64,000 nt of DNA from JAAFIP01 sp043774625 (GTDB taxonomy: Bacteria; Pseudomonadota; Gammaproteobacteria; Burkholderiales; Burkholderiaceae_C). The translations under genes and the position numbers were made by a program. Positions 50,856 through 59,929 of the stretch are shown piece after piece. Location of the stretch: contig JAYVTG010000097.1 in NCBI GenBank assembly GCA_043774625.1, positions 62,001 to 126,000 of the forward strand, written 5' to 3'. Numbering within the stretch: position 1 is the stretch's first letter; every line of letters begins with the position of its first letter. The notes beneath the pieces are model-generated. The model saw nothing but the letters and a program-made list of their open reading frames with translations. It ran no database searches and was not told the DNA's origin.

Positions 50856-51592
50856 GGCAGCCCTCCGCATGGCAAGGGCAGCGGTGCAGGCAAGCTGCCA
50901 GCGGGTTTGGACAATGTGGGCACGGGTTGCGCAGCCAGCCAGGTCGTCAGTGCATCAATGTCTGGTGCCTGCAAACTTTGCACCACGTGCGCCATGCAGT
51001 CTGGCGACTGGGCACGGCGCAGCCCCGTCTTCCACGAACCCAACTGCCCTGCAACATAGTCGCGCGGCAAGCCCAGCAGCGCGGGAATAGCAGGAGCCAC
51101 ACCCATCAGCGCTGCGCCGTGGCAGGCAACACACGCAGGAATGCCGCGCGCCGCATCGCCCCGCATTACCAGTGACCGCCCGCGCGCCATAGTGTCTGCG
51201 CTGGTGCCAGTTTTGACTGCGGGTGGTGGTGGATAAGGCAAGTCCAGATTTGCAAAATACTGTGCCATCTCCAGCAAATAGGCGTCTGACAAATGCTCAA
51301 CCATGCCCACCATCAGTCCGTAGTGGCGGCGACCATCGCGAAAGTTGCGCAACTGGTTATACAAATAACCCGCTGGCTTGCCTGCAATGCGCGGAAAGTA
51401 CGTCTCATTGGCAGTGCGGCCTACGCTGGCAGTCACACCAGCGCCGTGGCAGGTAGTGCAGGCTTGCATGCGCTTGGCCATGCTGTCACTGGCTGCGCTT
51501 AAGGTTTGGGCCTGGACTTGCGATGGCGAAAACGCCGTCAAACAGGCCAGGCAGGCGCTGAAGAACAGCGCTGCAAGTAAGCGCAAGGTCAC
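50852..51592 (-). CDS. Diheme cytochrome c4-like protein
   Basis: A 246-residue periplasmic protein with two cytochrome c domains. Seen: signal peptide from GTG at 51592 (TLRLLAALFFSACLACLTAF), haem sites CTTCHGAG and CVACHGAA, YLYNQLRNFRDGRR and LPRDYVAGQLGSWKTGLR, matching c4-type halves. The longer open frame overlaps the preceding gene and is rejected. Coupled to the triheme gene by a 4-bp overlap, so electrons may pass between the two. Confidence 0.87.
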   Translation of the reverse strand: MTLRLLAALFFSACLACLTAFSPSQVQAQTLSAASDSMAKRMQACTTCHGAGVTASVGRTANETYFPRIAGKPAGYLYNQLRNFRDGRRHYGLMVGMVEHLSDAYLLEMAQYFANLDLPYPPPPAVKTGTSADTMARGRSLVMRGDAARGIPACVACHGAALMGVAPAIPALLGLPRDYVAGQLGSWKTGLRRAQSPDCMAHVVQSLQAPDIDALTTWLAAQPVPTLSKPAGSLPAPLPLPCGGLP

Positions 51593-51599
51593 CCTGCTT

Positions 51600-52313
51600 T
51601 TAAACTGGACTAGCCGCAATTTGCCGCAGCGCCTGCTCAAAAACTTCGGGCGGCTGGCCGCCCGATATCAAATGCTTCTGGTTGATGATGATGGCAGGCA
51701 CTGAGTTGATGCCATGGCGCTGGAAGAACTGTTCGCGTTCGCGCACTTCGTGCACAAAGGTATCGCTCGCCAAAATGTCTGCTGCACGCTCTGGGTCTAA
51801 CCCCACTTCAGCGGCCACCTTGACCAGTTCATCATGCGCAGACAGGTTTTTGCCATCGGTAAAGTAGGCTTTGAATAGCGCTTCTTTCAAGGCTTTTTGA
51901 GTCTGGCCTACGTCACCGGCACCTAACGAGCCTTCGGCACGCGCTTCGGCGTCTTCTAAGTCAGCCCAGTGCAGCAAACGGTGCGCGTCAAACGTGTTGT
52001 ACACCCGGTTACGGCCACCGCTGCCCTCGTCCTGCTTGGTAAATGTAAAGCCCAGTTCTGCCCCGCGCTTGCGAATATTCTCGCGGTTGGCATGCGCCTG
52101 CTCTACGCTGATGCCATATTTTTCGGTAATGTGCTCCGTAATATCTTGCCCTTGCGGCTCCATGTTGGGGTTCAATTCAAAGGGCTGAAAGTGAATGTCT
52201 GCCGTAATATCACCCGCCACGCTGGCCAAGGCCAGGTCCAGTGAACGCAGGCCAACAACGCACCAGGGGCAGGCAATGTCAGATACAAAGTCGATTTGGA
52301 GGTGGGTTGTCAT
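51600..52313 (-). CDS. DsbA-family oxidoreductase, FrnE-like
   Basis: A cytoplasmic thioredoxin-fold protein of 237 residues. Seen: IDFVSDIACPWCVVGLRSLDLAL (CPWC active site near residue 13), QPFELNPNMEP, NTFDAHRLLHWA, and INSVPAIIINQKHLISGGQP with the cis-Pro. No signal peptide. Start ATG at 52313 puts the active site where FrnE proteins have it. Placed 7 bp before the cytochrome c4-like gene. Confidence 0.9.
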   Translation of the reverse strand: MTTHLQIDFVSDIACPWCVVGLRSLDLALASVAGDITADIHFQPFELNPNMEPQGQDITEHITEKYGISVEQAHANRENIRKRGAELGFTFTKQDEGSGGRNRVYNTFDAHRLLHWADLEDAEARAEGSLGAGDVGQTQKALKEALFKAYFTDGKNLSAHDELVKVAAEVGLDPERAADILASDTFVHEVREREQFFQRHGINSVPAIIINQKHLISGGQPPEVFEQALRQIAASPV

Positions 52314-52462
52314 AGATATTCCAATGTAATTTATCAATTATCGCGCTTGTATTGCAGGCTTTCAGGCTATCGCCAAGCGTGACATTTAGGTTATTATTTG
52401 TTTCAAGTCATTCGTTTTTCAATAGTGACAAGTTTTAACGTACCTGCCGGGAGTGTTTCTTA

Positions 52463-53176
52463 GTGTCAACAGATGCGTCTACCGCCGCATATAAAAGCTC
52501 TGATCTGCTGATTGCCGCTGGCGAGGACGCAAAGTCTATCGACAGCGTAGAGCAGTTACTGGCAACGCAGCGCCAGCAACAAAAATCGGTAGACGATGGC
52601 ATGACGCAGTTGCGCTCCGAGCTATCCTTGTCTCCATCTGCACCAAAATCATCTGACTGGCCTCTGGTACAGATTGGTTTGGGAGTTTTTGTTGTGGTTG
52701 CAGTGCTGCTTTTTGGCTGGCTGCGTTGGGGTGGGCGCAAATACGCACCCATGCGCAGTGCTGCAAACAGCATGCCACCACGCATACCTGCTGCGCCCGA
52801 CCTGCTGATCGAGCCTGATCCTTCGGCACAGATGACCAGTTCTGAAAACACGGATGCCATGGGCCTGGAACTGCCCAAGCCGCAAACAAATAATCCAGCC
52901 CCTGTGACTGCGCAGACAGAAAACGCCGTAGATACCGAACAAGCCTTGCTGGACATGCAAAGCAGTTGGATGGGCGATGTCTCGCACCAGGTAGCGCATA
53001 TCGACTTGGAGGCCATTACCTCTTGGGATGCCCCTTTGCAGATGGCCAAAGAATATGAAAAAATGGGCCATTGGGAAGAAGCCGTCAACATTTATGAGCA
53101 GGCCATGCAGCGCGGCGATGCGGCCACTCGTGAACAGGCGCGCAAATCATTGATGACCTTGATGCCAGGGGCTTGA
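52463..53176 (+). CDS. Hypothetical membrane protein with C-terminal TPR-like motif
   Basis: A 237-residue protein, not recognised. Seen: a hydrophilic N-terminus with a helical segment (DSVEQLLATQRQQQKSVDDG), one membrane helix (PLVQIGLGVFVVVAVLLFGWL, about residues 67-87), a Pro/Thr-rich linker, and a C-terminal TPR-like helix pair AKEYEKMGHWEEAVNIYEQAMQRGD. The layout resembles FimV-type proteins in miniature. Start GTG at 52463 has GGGAG upstream. Confidence 0.68.
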   Translation: MSTDASTAAYKSSDLLIAAGEDAKSIDSVEQLLATQRQQQKSVDDGMTQLRSELSLSPSAPKSSDWPLVQIGLGVFVVVAVLLFGWLRWGGRKYAPMRSAANSMPPRIPAAPDLLIEPDPSAQMTSSENTDAMGLELPKPQTNNPAPVTAQTENAVDTEQALLDMQSSWMGDVSHQVAHIDLEAITSWDAPLQMAKEYEKMGHWEEAVNIYEQAMQRGDAATREQARKSLMTLMPGA

Positions 53177-53190
53177 CGCTGGGGTAGCGC

Positions 53191-54906
53191 CTACACTCGT
53201 ACAGGCTTTTCTGCTTCCTGCAACGCCCGCCACATCACCTTGCCACTGCCGCTCTTGGGCAATGCATCTACAAACTGCACCGTGCGTGGGGCTTTGTACA
53301 CGGCCATGTTTTCGCGGCACCAGGTCAAAATTTCTTGCTCCGTCGTAGCCTTGTGCGTGGCGCGCAGCACCACCACAGCCTTCACGCTCTCGCCGCGGTA
53401 GTCGTCGTGTGTGGCAATGATGCAGGCCTCTTGAATGGCAGGGTGACGAAACATCAGCGCTTCCACCTCCGCAGGCCAGACCTTGAAGCCGCTGGCGTTG
53501 ATCATGCGCTTTAGGCGGTCGGTGATGAAGAAATACCCATCCTCATCAACGCGGCCCAAGTCGCCAGAGCGAAAAAATGGCTTGCCGTCCAGTTCCATAA
53601 ACGCCGCTGCCGTGGCATCAGGCCGCTTCCAGTAACCCTGAAAAACCATCGGTCCGTGCATCACAATTTCGCCTTGCTCACCTTGCGGCACTTCGAGCAA
53701 AGTGTCTGGGTCGATCACGCGCGAATCGCAACTGATGTACGGCACACCCAGGCACTGTTGCTTGGGGCGGTCGGGTGGGTTGCTGTGGCTGGGGGCGGCA
53801 GTTTCGGTCAAGCCGTAGCCTTCTACGTACTTCAGGCCGTATTGCTCCAACAGACGCTGCGCCACCGCTTGCGGCATGGCCGCACCGCCACCGCCGATGT
53901 ACTGCATGCTGCTCAAATCGTATTGGTCAAACTTGGGGCTGGCCAAAAGGTCAATCACCATGGTGGGAATATTGCCCCAACTGGTGACCTTGTGGCGCGA
54001 GATCAGGCTACCCGCCAAATCACGGTCCCAGCGCGGCATGATGACCAGGGTAGCGCCCGTGTAAATGGCCGACTGCATAACGCTGACCAAACCCGTAATA
54101 TGAAACATGGGCACCACAACCAAGGCCACGCCTTCGGCAGATGCATTGCTCCACAAATTGCCCGCCACCGCGTTGTGCATGACCGAGCCGTGCGTGTGCA
54201 TGCAGCCCTTGGGCAGGCCCGTGGTGCCGCTGGTGTAGGGCAGGATGGCCAGGTCTTGCGCCGTGGCGGTGACGGGGGGCAGGTTCAACGGGACTTCACG
54301 CAGCGCCTGCGCCCAGGTATGCACCTGTGCGCCCTCAAGGGTTGGCGCGGCGTGTTGAGCCAACAGCCAGTCACGCCAGGCGGGCGGCATGTCCTCTTGG
54401 GCTTTGTCGCCAAAGGCATCGGCAAAGTGGGTGGTTACCAGGTGTTTCAGGCGCTGCTCAACAGGCAGCGCGTTGGACGCAGCGGCCCAGTCTTTGGCCA
54501 GGTCGGCCGTGGTAATGGCCACGGTTGCGTCTGGGTCGGTGATGTAGTGCTTGAGCTCTTCAGACCGGTTCATCGGGTTGACAGGAACCACCACCGCGTC
54601 CAACCGCAGCACCGCAAAGTGCGCAATGATGAGCTGCGGGCAATTTTGCATGCCCACTGCCACTCTGTCGCCTTTTTTAACCCCTAACCCTCGTAGATAC
54701 TGCGCAAGCAGCTCTGATTTTTGTAGCAACTGCAGATAAGTCAACTGCGTGTCAAAAAAGACCAGCGCCGTCTTGTCGGGGTAGCGCAGCGCGCTGATGG
54801 CCAGGTTGTGCCACAACGACGTGGCGGGCGGCGTGATGCTGCGCGGCAGACGCTTGGGCCAGAATTTGAAGTGTGCTTGGTCTGCAGAAGGTGTAGTGGT
54901 GTTCAT
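53191..54906 (-). CDS. Long-chain acyl-CoA synthetase (AMP-forming)
   Basis: ANL-superfamily ligase activating fatty acids via acyl-AMP; 571 residues from ATG at 54906. Seen: P-loop LPYTSGTTGLPKG, MFHITGLVSV, GYGLTETAA, the hinge FFRSGDLGRVDEDGYFFITDRLKRMI and catalytic Lys near LPKSGSGKVMWRAL. An upstream TTG (54936) is less likely. The segment KSELLAQYLRGLG overlaps a sequence resembling a dispersed repeat but is also family-typical. Confidence 0.93.
   Translation of the reverse strand: MNTTTPSADQAHFKFWPKRLPRSITPPATSLWHNLAISALRYPDKTALVFFDTQLTYLQLLQKSELLAQYLRGLGVKKGDRVAVGMQNCPQLIIAHFAVLRLDAVVVPVNPMNRSEELKHYITDPDATVAITTADLAKDWAAASNALPVEQRLKHLVTTHFADAFGDKAQEDMPPAWRDWLLAQHAAPTLEGAQVHTWAQALREVPLNLPPVTATAQDLAILPYTSGTTGLPKGCMHTHGSVMHNAVAGNLWSNASAEGVALVVVPMFHITGLVSVMQSAIYTGATLVIMPRWDRDLAGSLISRHKVTSWGNIPTMVIDLLASPKFDQYDLSSMQYIGGGGAAMPQAVAQRLLEQYGLKYVEGYGLTETAAPSHSNPPDRPKQQCLGVPYISCDSRVIDPDTLLEVPQGEQGEIVMHGPMVFQGYWKRPDATAAAFMELDGKPFFRSGDLGRVDEDGYFFITDRLKRMINASGFKVWPAEVEALMFRHPAIQEACIIATHDDYRGESVKAVVVLRATHKATTEQEILTWCRENMAVYKAPRTVQFVDALPKSGSGKVMWRALQEAEKPVRV
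54689..54732 (-). repeat. Dispersed repeat copy 22 (diverged), inside the acyl-CoA synthetase gene
   Basis: CTCGTAGATACTGCGCAAG, CAGCTCTGATTTTTGTAGC; weaker match than others. Read as KSELLAQYL, the same frame as copies 9 and 14. Confidence 0.5.
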
Positions 54907-54984
54907 GGCGTTACTTAACGAAAATCCTGATTTCAAAACAGGTTGCTCCCCTCATCATGCGACATCTGAACCCGGTAGAACTGT

Positions 54985-55182
54985 ATGAAAACCCTCAAAT
55001 CGCTGCTGCTTTTGTCGCTTGTTGGACTCGGTTTTTGGCCCGCCAGGCAGTACCGCAAGCAAGGCAAGGTGCGGGCGCTGGCGCTGATCAGCCGTGAACG
55101 CAACCCGGCCTTGCCCAAAGTGCGTCACCCCATGATCCCCCGGGGCGCAGATCCGGCGTTTTTGGGTGCCAAGCTGGACTGA
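54985..55182 (+). CDS. Small hypothetical protein
   Basis: A 65-residue open frame: hydrophobic N-terminus MKTLKSLLLLSLVGLGFWP followed by a basic region (RQYRKQGKVRALALISRER) and PMIPRGADPAFLGAKLD. Could be a small anchored protein read with glpQ 38 bp downstream. No recognisable family; may not be expressed. Confidence 0.35.
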   Translation: MKTLKSLLLLSLVGLGFWPARQYRKQGKVRALALISRERNPALPKVRHPMIPRGADPAFLGAKLD

Positions 55183-55219
55183 TGCATCGGTTTGCCCTAC
55201 AGTAAGATCCTGCCCTGTA

Positions 55220-56236
55220 ATGCATATCCGCATGTGCTATCAATTTCATAGCTGCTCGCGCATATTCCATGCTGGCATTGGGCTCTTTTTATTACCAATT
55301 CTGATGATGACTACCGGTTGCGCCCATTATTTTGACTTGCAGGGTCACCGCGGTGCGCGCGGCCTGCTGCCCGAGAACACCCTGCCCGCGTTTGAGCGCG
55401 CCATTCAAATTGGCGTGGCCACGCTGGAGCTGGATGTCGGTATTTCGAGCGACGGCGTGGTCGTTATCAGCCATGACCGGGCGTTGAACCCCGAAATCAC
55501 CCGCGACGCACAAGGCCAGTGGCTGGCGGCACCCGTGCTGGTCAACGCGCTCACCATCGCCCAGGTACAGGCGCATGACGTGGGCCGCATCAACCCGGCA
55601 AGTGAATATTTCAAGCGCTTTGGCACCCAAACTGCCATCGACGGTACGCGCATGCCTACGCTGGCGCAGTTGTTTGAAAAGGTCAAGGCGCTCAAGTCCG
55701 AGGTGCAGTTCAATATTGAAACCAAAATTTCGCCCGAAAAGCCCAATGAGACGGTAAGCCCCGAAGTCTTCACCGAAAAGCTGCTCCAGGTCATCAACCA
55801 ACACGGCATGCAAAAGCGTGTGGTGGTGCAAAGCTTTGACTGGCGCAGCTTGGCCCTGGTGCAAAAAACAGCTCCTGCCGTGCGCACCGCCTATCTGACG
55901 GCGCAGCAGCCGTGGACTGACAATATCAAACCCCAATCACCCACCGACGCCGTATGGACAGGCGCAGTGCGCTACCAGGACCATAGCGACGTGCCCAGCA
56001 TGGTCAAGGCCGCAGGCGGTAATATCTGGTCGCCGTACTTTGGTGACATAACGCCCGAACTGGTAAAAAAAGCGCAGTGGCTGGGCTTGCAGGTGGTGCC
56101 CTGGACGGTCAATACCGAGCAGGACTTGCAAAAAGTTTTGAGTATGGGCGTAGACGGATTGATTAGCGACTACCCAGACCGCGCGCGCAGAGTGCTGCTG
56201 ACCAAGGGGACAAAACTGCCTGCACCCGCGCAGTAA
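55220..56236 (+). CDS. glpQ: Glycerophosphodiester phosphodiesterase
   Basis: Hydrolyses glycerophosphodiesters to glycerol-3-phosphate and an alcohol. Seen: GHRGARGLLPENTLPAFERAIQIG with catalytic His/Arg/Glu, TLELDVGISSDGVVVISHDRALN (metal Glu/Asp and second His), FNIETKI and GADGLISDYPDR-like end (GVDGLISDYPDR). A lipobox-like MMTTGCAHYF precedes the domain, so it may be a lipoprotein. Candidate starts are 55220 and 55232; the N-terminal CYQFHSCSRIFHAGIG is written by a dispersed repeat. Confidence 0.9.
   Translation: MHIRMCYQFHSCSRIFHAGIGLFLLPILMMTTGCAHYFDLQGHRGARGLLPENTLPAFERAIQIGVATLELDVGISSDGVVVISHDRALNPEITRDAQGQWLAAPVLVNALTIAQVQAHDVGRINPASEYFKRFGTQTAIDGTRMPTLAQLFEKVKALKSEVQFNIETKISPEKPNETVSPEVFTEKLLQVINQHGMQKRVVVQSFDWRSLALVQKTAPAVRTAYLTAQQPWTDNIKPQSPTDAVWTGAVRYQDHSDVPSMVKAAGGNIWSPYFGDITPELVKKAQWLGLQVVPWTVNTEQDLQKVLSMGVDGLISDYPDRARRVLLTKGTKLPAPAQ
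55235..55279 (+). repeat. Dispersed repeat copy 23, start of glpQ
   Basis: TGCTATCAATTTCATAGC, TGCTCGCGCATATTC, CATGCTGGCATT; read as YQFHSCSRIFHAGI, the same frame as copy 16 in pyrD. Confidence 0.85.
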
Positions 56237-56405
56237 ATGGCAATATGCAGCGCCCATAACCAACAATCAATAACCAACAACGCTGAGGTATTAATCACCA
56301 ACTGTAAAAAATCTGCAACTTGTTCGAGGTGCCGATGGCATAGAATTTACCTTCTACAAAAAGCTACAAAACAGTTTCTTATTTTCTTTTTAAAGGATGA
56401 AACCC

Positions 56406-57254
56406 ATGTTTACACACACTACTCACCCTAATGCATCACGCCGTCTGGCTTTGTCTGGCCTTTTCTGTGCTGCCCTGCTGGCAGGCTGCGGCAAGCAGAC
56501 GCCTCCGGCATCCGCACCCGCCCCCGCAGCGGCGGCACCAGCCGCTGCTGCACCCGCTGCGGCCAAAGTCTATGTGGTGGGCAGCGACGCTGCGTACGCC
56601 CCGTTTGAGTCCATGACACCCGCTGGCGCGGTGGAAGGCTTTGACGTGGACGTGGTGAAAGCGGCTGCAGCCAAGGCTGGCATCGAACTGAAGTTTGTCA
56701 ACACCCCCTGGGAAGGCATCTTCAAAACGCTGGACACGGGCGAGCGTGACATGGTGGTGTCTGCCGTCACCATCACCGACGAGCGCAAGCAAACCATGGA
56801 CTTTTCTAACCCGTACTTTGACGCCTACCAGTTGATCGCCGTGAAAGAAGGCTCTAAAGTCGCCAAACTGGACGATTTGAAAACGCAGAAAGTAGGCGTG
56901 CAAACCGGCACCACGGGTGACGAGGTCGTGCAAAAACTGCAAGGCAAAACCAGCGAGAACACCAAGCGTTTTGAGTCCACACCCCTGGCACTGAAAGAGC
57001 TGGAAGCAGGCGGCGTCGCTGCTGTGGTGGCCGACAACGGTGTAATTCAGCACTACATCCAGAACAACCCGAACGCCAAGTTCAACAGTATCAAAGACGC
57101 ATCGTTTGCGCCTGAGCAATACGGCATCGCCTTTAAAAAGGGCAACGCTGAACTGCAAAAGAAAATGAACGAAGGCCTGGCCGCTATCAAAACCGACGGC
57201 ACGTATGACGGCATCATGGCCAAATATTTTGGTGGCAAACCCGCAGCCAAGTAA
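56406..57254 (+). CDS. Amino-acid ABC transporter substrate-binding lipoprotein
   Basis: A 282-residue periplasmic type-II binding protein. Seen: signal with lipobox ALLAGCGK, an Ala/Pro linker, VGSDAAYAPFESM, GFDVDVVKAAAAKAGI, PWEGIFKTLDTGERDMVVSAVTIT, RKQTMDFSNPY and GVQTGTTGDEVVQKL, all typical of polar amino acid (glutamine-like) receptors. ATG at 56406 is preferred to 56397 because AAAGGA lies 9 bp upstream of it. Paired with the permease 39 bp downstream; no ATPase gene is seen, so one is shared or elsewhere. Confidence 0.92.
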   Translation: MFTHTTHPNASRRLALSGLFCAALLAGCGKQTPPASAPAPAAAAPAAAAPAAAKVYVVGSDAAYAPFESMTPAGAVEGFDVDVVKAAAAKAGIELKFVNTPWEGIFKTLDTGERDMVVSAVTITDERKQTMDFSNPYFDAYQLIAVKEGSKVAKLDDLKTQKVGVQTGTTGDEVVQKLQGKTSENTKRFESTPLALKELEAGGVAAVVADNGVIQHYIQNNPNAKFNSIKDASFAPEQYGIAFKKGNAELQKKMNEGLAAIKTDGTYDGIMAKYFGGKPAAK

Positions 57255-57293
57255 GCCTATGCCCTTGCGTTTAGTCCCGCGCAGCAGGTCCGA

Positions 57294-58016
57294 ATGATGG
57301 ATCTGCGCTGGGACATTCTTACCCCTTACGCGCCGCTGTTTGTCAACGGCGTGTGGATGACGCTGGCGCTGACCGGTATCGCGCTCACACTGGGCCTGCT
57401 ATTCGGTTTGATGGTTGGTTTGGTCACTGCGCGCCCTGCGCAGGGCTGGCGCAAACTGCTGCGCGGTTTGTGTGTGGGCTATGTGGGTTTCTTTCGCGGC
57501 ACACCGCTATTTGTGCAAATTTTGCTGGTGCACTTTGCACTCATGCCTGCGCTTATTCACCCGGAAGATGGCTGGTTGCTGTCGGGTGAAATGGCGGGCA
57601 ATTTGCGCCAGAACTACGGTGCATTTTTATCGGGTGCAGTGGCACTCACGATGAACGCGGCAGCTTATATTTCTGAAATTGTGCGGGCGGGCATCCAGTC
57701 CATTTCGCGCGGCCAGGTACAGGCTGCCCACAGTTTGGGGCTGAACGACAAGTACACCATGCGCTACATTGTGCTGCCCCAAGCGCTGCGCCGCATGGTG
57801 CCGCCCCTGGTGAACGAGGCTATTACCTTGCTGAAAGATTCATCCCTGGTGTCCGCCATCGGCCTGGCAGAACTGGCCATGGCGGCGCGCACAGTAGCAG
57901 GCGCGTATTCGCGTTATTGGGAGCCGTACCTGGCTATCTCGCTCATCTATTTGGTCATGACGGGCTTGCTGGCCTGGGCCGCCAAGCGGCTGGAAGCGCC
58001 TACAGATCGTCATTAG
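57294..58016 (+). CDS. Amino-acid ABC transporter permease (HisM/GlnP type)
   Basis: A 240-residue inner-membrane permease with about five helices. Seen: VNGVWMTLALTGIALTLGLLFG, RGTPLFVQILLVHF, AYISEIVRAGIQSISRGQVQAAHSLGLND and IVLPQALRRMVPPLVNEAITLLKDSSLVSAIG, the full His/Glu/Gln permease coupling loop. Partner of the upstream binding protein. Confidence 0.94.
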   Translation: MMDLRWDILTPYAPLFVNGVWMTLALTGIALTLGLLFGLMVGLVTARPAQGWRKLLRGLCVGYVGFFRGTPLFVQILLVHFALMPALIHPEDGWLLSGEMAGNLRQNYGAFLSGAVALTMNAAAYISEIVRAGIQSISRGQVQAAHSLGLNDKYTMRYIVLPQALRRMVPPLVNEAITLLKDSSLVSAIGLAELAMAARTVAGAYSRYWEPYLAISLIYLVMTGLLAWAAKRLEAPTDRH

Positions 58017-58097
58017 AAACCGTCACTAAACCGAGGCCCTCTATCAGGGTATCGCCTCGTCAACCTGGCAGTTATCCTTTTACCTGCACAAGCTGCC

Positions 58098-58724
58098 ATG
58101 ACCGTCGCCGAACTTTTACACTGGATCGCCGAATACCAAACAGGCGTGTACGCCCTGTTGCTGGGCTATTGCCTGGCCAAAACGGGGCCTTTGCCCATGG
58201 TGGCAGGCTACGCTAGCGCTTCTGGGGCGCTGCAATTGAGTTGGGTATTGGTAACCGTCTTGGTCGGCACAGTGCTGGGTGCGCAACTGCGCTTTGCGTT
58301 GGGTCGACGCTTTTCTCCCTGGCTGTACCGCAGCTTTCCTAAATTAGCCCTGTGGATGGCGTTGGGCAGCGCTGGAGTGGAGCAATACGGCCACTGGGTG
58401 TTTCCGTTTTATCGCTGCTCCAAGGGCACGTTTACGTTGGTGGGCTTGGGCGCGGGAGCCTCTGCGCTGAGCTGGCAACAGTTTTCAGCCAGAGACCTCG
58501 TGGGCGCGCTGCTGTGGGCCAGCACCATGGTCAACATGGGTTTTTTACTGGGCAGTATTGGCAAGGCCATGAACCCAGAATGGGCGGCCTACGTCGGCGT
58601 AGCTCTGCTTTGCGCGGGCATGTTGGCCATGTTTGTATTTGGCAAGCGACTAAAAGCCAGACTTTTACCCTTGGCCGAAAAGGCTTTAGCAGACAAACGA
58701 ACGCGCTACCAAACATCAGCTTAA
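58098..58724 (+). CDS. DedA-like (VTT domain) membrane protein
   Basis: A 208-residue protein with about five hydrophobic segments. Seen: TGPLPMVAGYASASGALQLSW, GTVLGAQLRFALGRRF with the DedA-type G-x-x-x-G-D/R motif region, FPFYRCSKGTFTLVGLGAGASAL and a reentrant-like segment before the final helices. DedA proteins act as lipid scramblases or in membrane homeostasis. Convergent with the MFS gene, 5 bp apart. Confidence 0.72.
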   Translation: MTVAELLHWIAEYQTGVYALLLGYCLAKTGPLPMVAGYASASGALQLSWVLVTVLVGTVLGAQLRFALGRRFSPWLYRSFPKLALWMALGSAGVEQYGHWVFPFYRCSKGTFTLVGLGAGASALSWQQFSARDLVGALLWASTMVNMGFLLGSIGKAMNPEWAAYVGVALLCAGMLAMFVFGKRLKARLLPLAEKALADKRTRYQTSA

Positions 58725-58729
58725 AAGTG

Positions 58730-59929
58730 CTATTGTTTATTGCAGGCAAGGTACTTTGCCCGCCACAGCAAACCACCCAGCGCCACTGCGCTCAACCCCG
58801 CCCCCGCGTAAAAAGTAAACTCTGCGCCCAGACTGTCCCACAGCCAGCCCGCCAGCACGCTGGCTACCAGCAAAGCCAGGCCGCTCATCAAATTAAAGAA
58901 CCCATACGCCGTGCCGCGCAAATCTGCGGGCGCGGTGTCGGCCACCATCGCCGCCAGCAGGCCTTGCGTCATGCCCATGTGGACGCCCCACAGCGCTGCG
59001 CCTGCCAGCAAGACCGCCCAATGCGTGCTGCTGGCCAAGACCAGGTCTGCAGTGATTAACACCACCAGCCCAACCGCCAGCAGCGAGGCGTGCGACACGC
59101 GGTCTGACAGTGTGCCAAAGGGGTAAGCACTCAGGGCATAGACGACGTTCATGGCCACCATCACCAGCGGCACCAGGGCCAGGGCAATACCGGCCTGGTG
59201 GGCGCGTAGCACCAAAAACGCTTCGCTGAAACGCGCCAGCGTGAACACCGCGCCTATGGCCACTACCCACCAGTAGGCCACGCTTAAACGTTTCAAATTG
59301 CTGCGCGTGATGGGATTGGTGCGCACCGCGCCTGCGGTGCGTGCAGGCTCCTTCACGCCCCAGCACAGCAGCAGTACGGCCAGCAGCCCAGGCACCACGG
59401 CCGCCCAAAACACGGCGCGAAAATCGTTCGCCCACAGCAGCATCAAGGCCACCGCCAGCAGGGGGCCCACAAACGCACCCACAGTGTCCAGCGACTGGCG
59501 CAGGCCAAAGGCCTCGCCGCGTTGCCCTGGCGGAGCCAGGTCAGCCACCAAGGCGTCGCGCGGGGCACCGCGAATACCTTTGCCAATGCGGTCGATAAAG
59601 CGCGCGCCCAGCACCATACCAGAACTGCTGGCCATGGCAAACAGCGGTTTGCTCAGCGCGCCCATCGCGTAACCCAACACGGCCAAACCTTTGCGTTTGC
59701 CCAGCCAGTCGCTCAGCACGCCCGAGAACACCTTGACTATGAGCGCAGTTGATTCCGCCACGCCTTCAATCAGGCCAATCACCAGTGCGCTGGCACCCAA
59801 AGTAGTCACCAAAAACAGCGGCAACAGGCTGTGGATCATCTCGGACGATATGTCCATCAGCATGCTGACAAAGCCCAAAATCCAAATGCCTGCCGGCAAG
59901 CGCGCTTTTGCCGTGGCGGGTTCAGACAT
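58730..59929 (-). CDS. Major facilitator superfamily transporter
   Basis: A 399-residue, about 12-helix exporter. Seen: ILGFVSMLMDISSEMIHSLLPLFL, the A-motif-like GVLSDWLGKRKGLAVLGYAMG, DRIGKGIRGAPRDALVADLAPPGQRGEAFGLRQSLDTVGAFVGPLLA. The latter sequence is typical of a subgroup found beside metal genes. ATG at 59929 overlaps the merR stop by 8 bp, so it is probably in the merR operon; a longer frame (to 60028) would run inside merR. Confidence 0.87.
   Translation of the reverse strand: MSEPATAKARLPAGIWILGFVSMLMDISSEMIHSLLPLFLVTTLGASALVIGLIEGVAESTALIVKVFSGVLSDWLGKRKGLAVLGYAMGALSKPLFAMASSSGMVLGARFIDRIGKGIRGAPRDALVADLAPPGQRGEAFGLRQSLDTVGAFVGPLLAVALMLLWANDFRAVFWAAVVPGLLAVLLLCWGVKEPARTAGAVRTNPITRSNLKRLSVAYWWVVAIGAVFTLARFSEAFLVLRAHQAGIALALVPLVMVAMNVVYALSAYPFGTLSDRVSHASLLAVGLVVLITADLVLASSTHWAVLLAGAALWGVHMGMTQGLLAAMVADTAPADLRGTAYGFFNLMSGLALLVASVLAGWLWDSLGAEFTFYAGAGLSAVALGGLLWRAKYLACNKQ

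Noticed and set aside
53656..54687. 343-codon open frame antisense to the acyl-CoA synthetase
   Set aside because: Same reason: antisense of a well-supported gene, composition rich in His/Arg/Gly, no domain seen.
54689..54732. Repeat in the acyl-CoA synthetase gene as an insertion
   Set aside because: The LLAQYLRGLGVKKGD segment is typical of the family and length is normal; only sequence similarity, not insertion, is seen.
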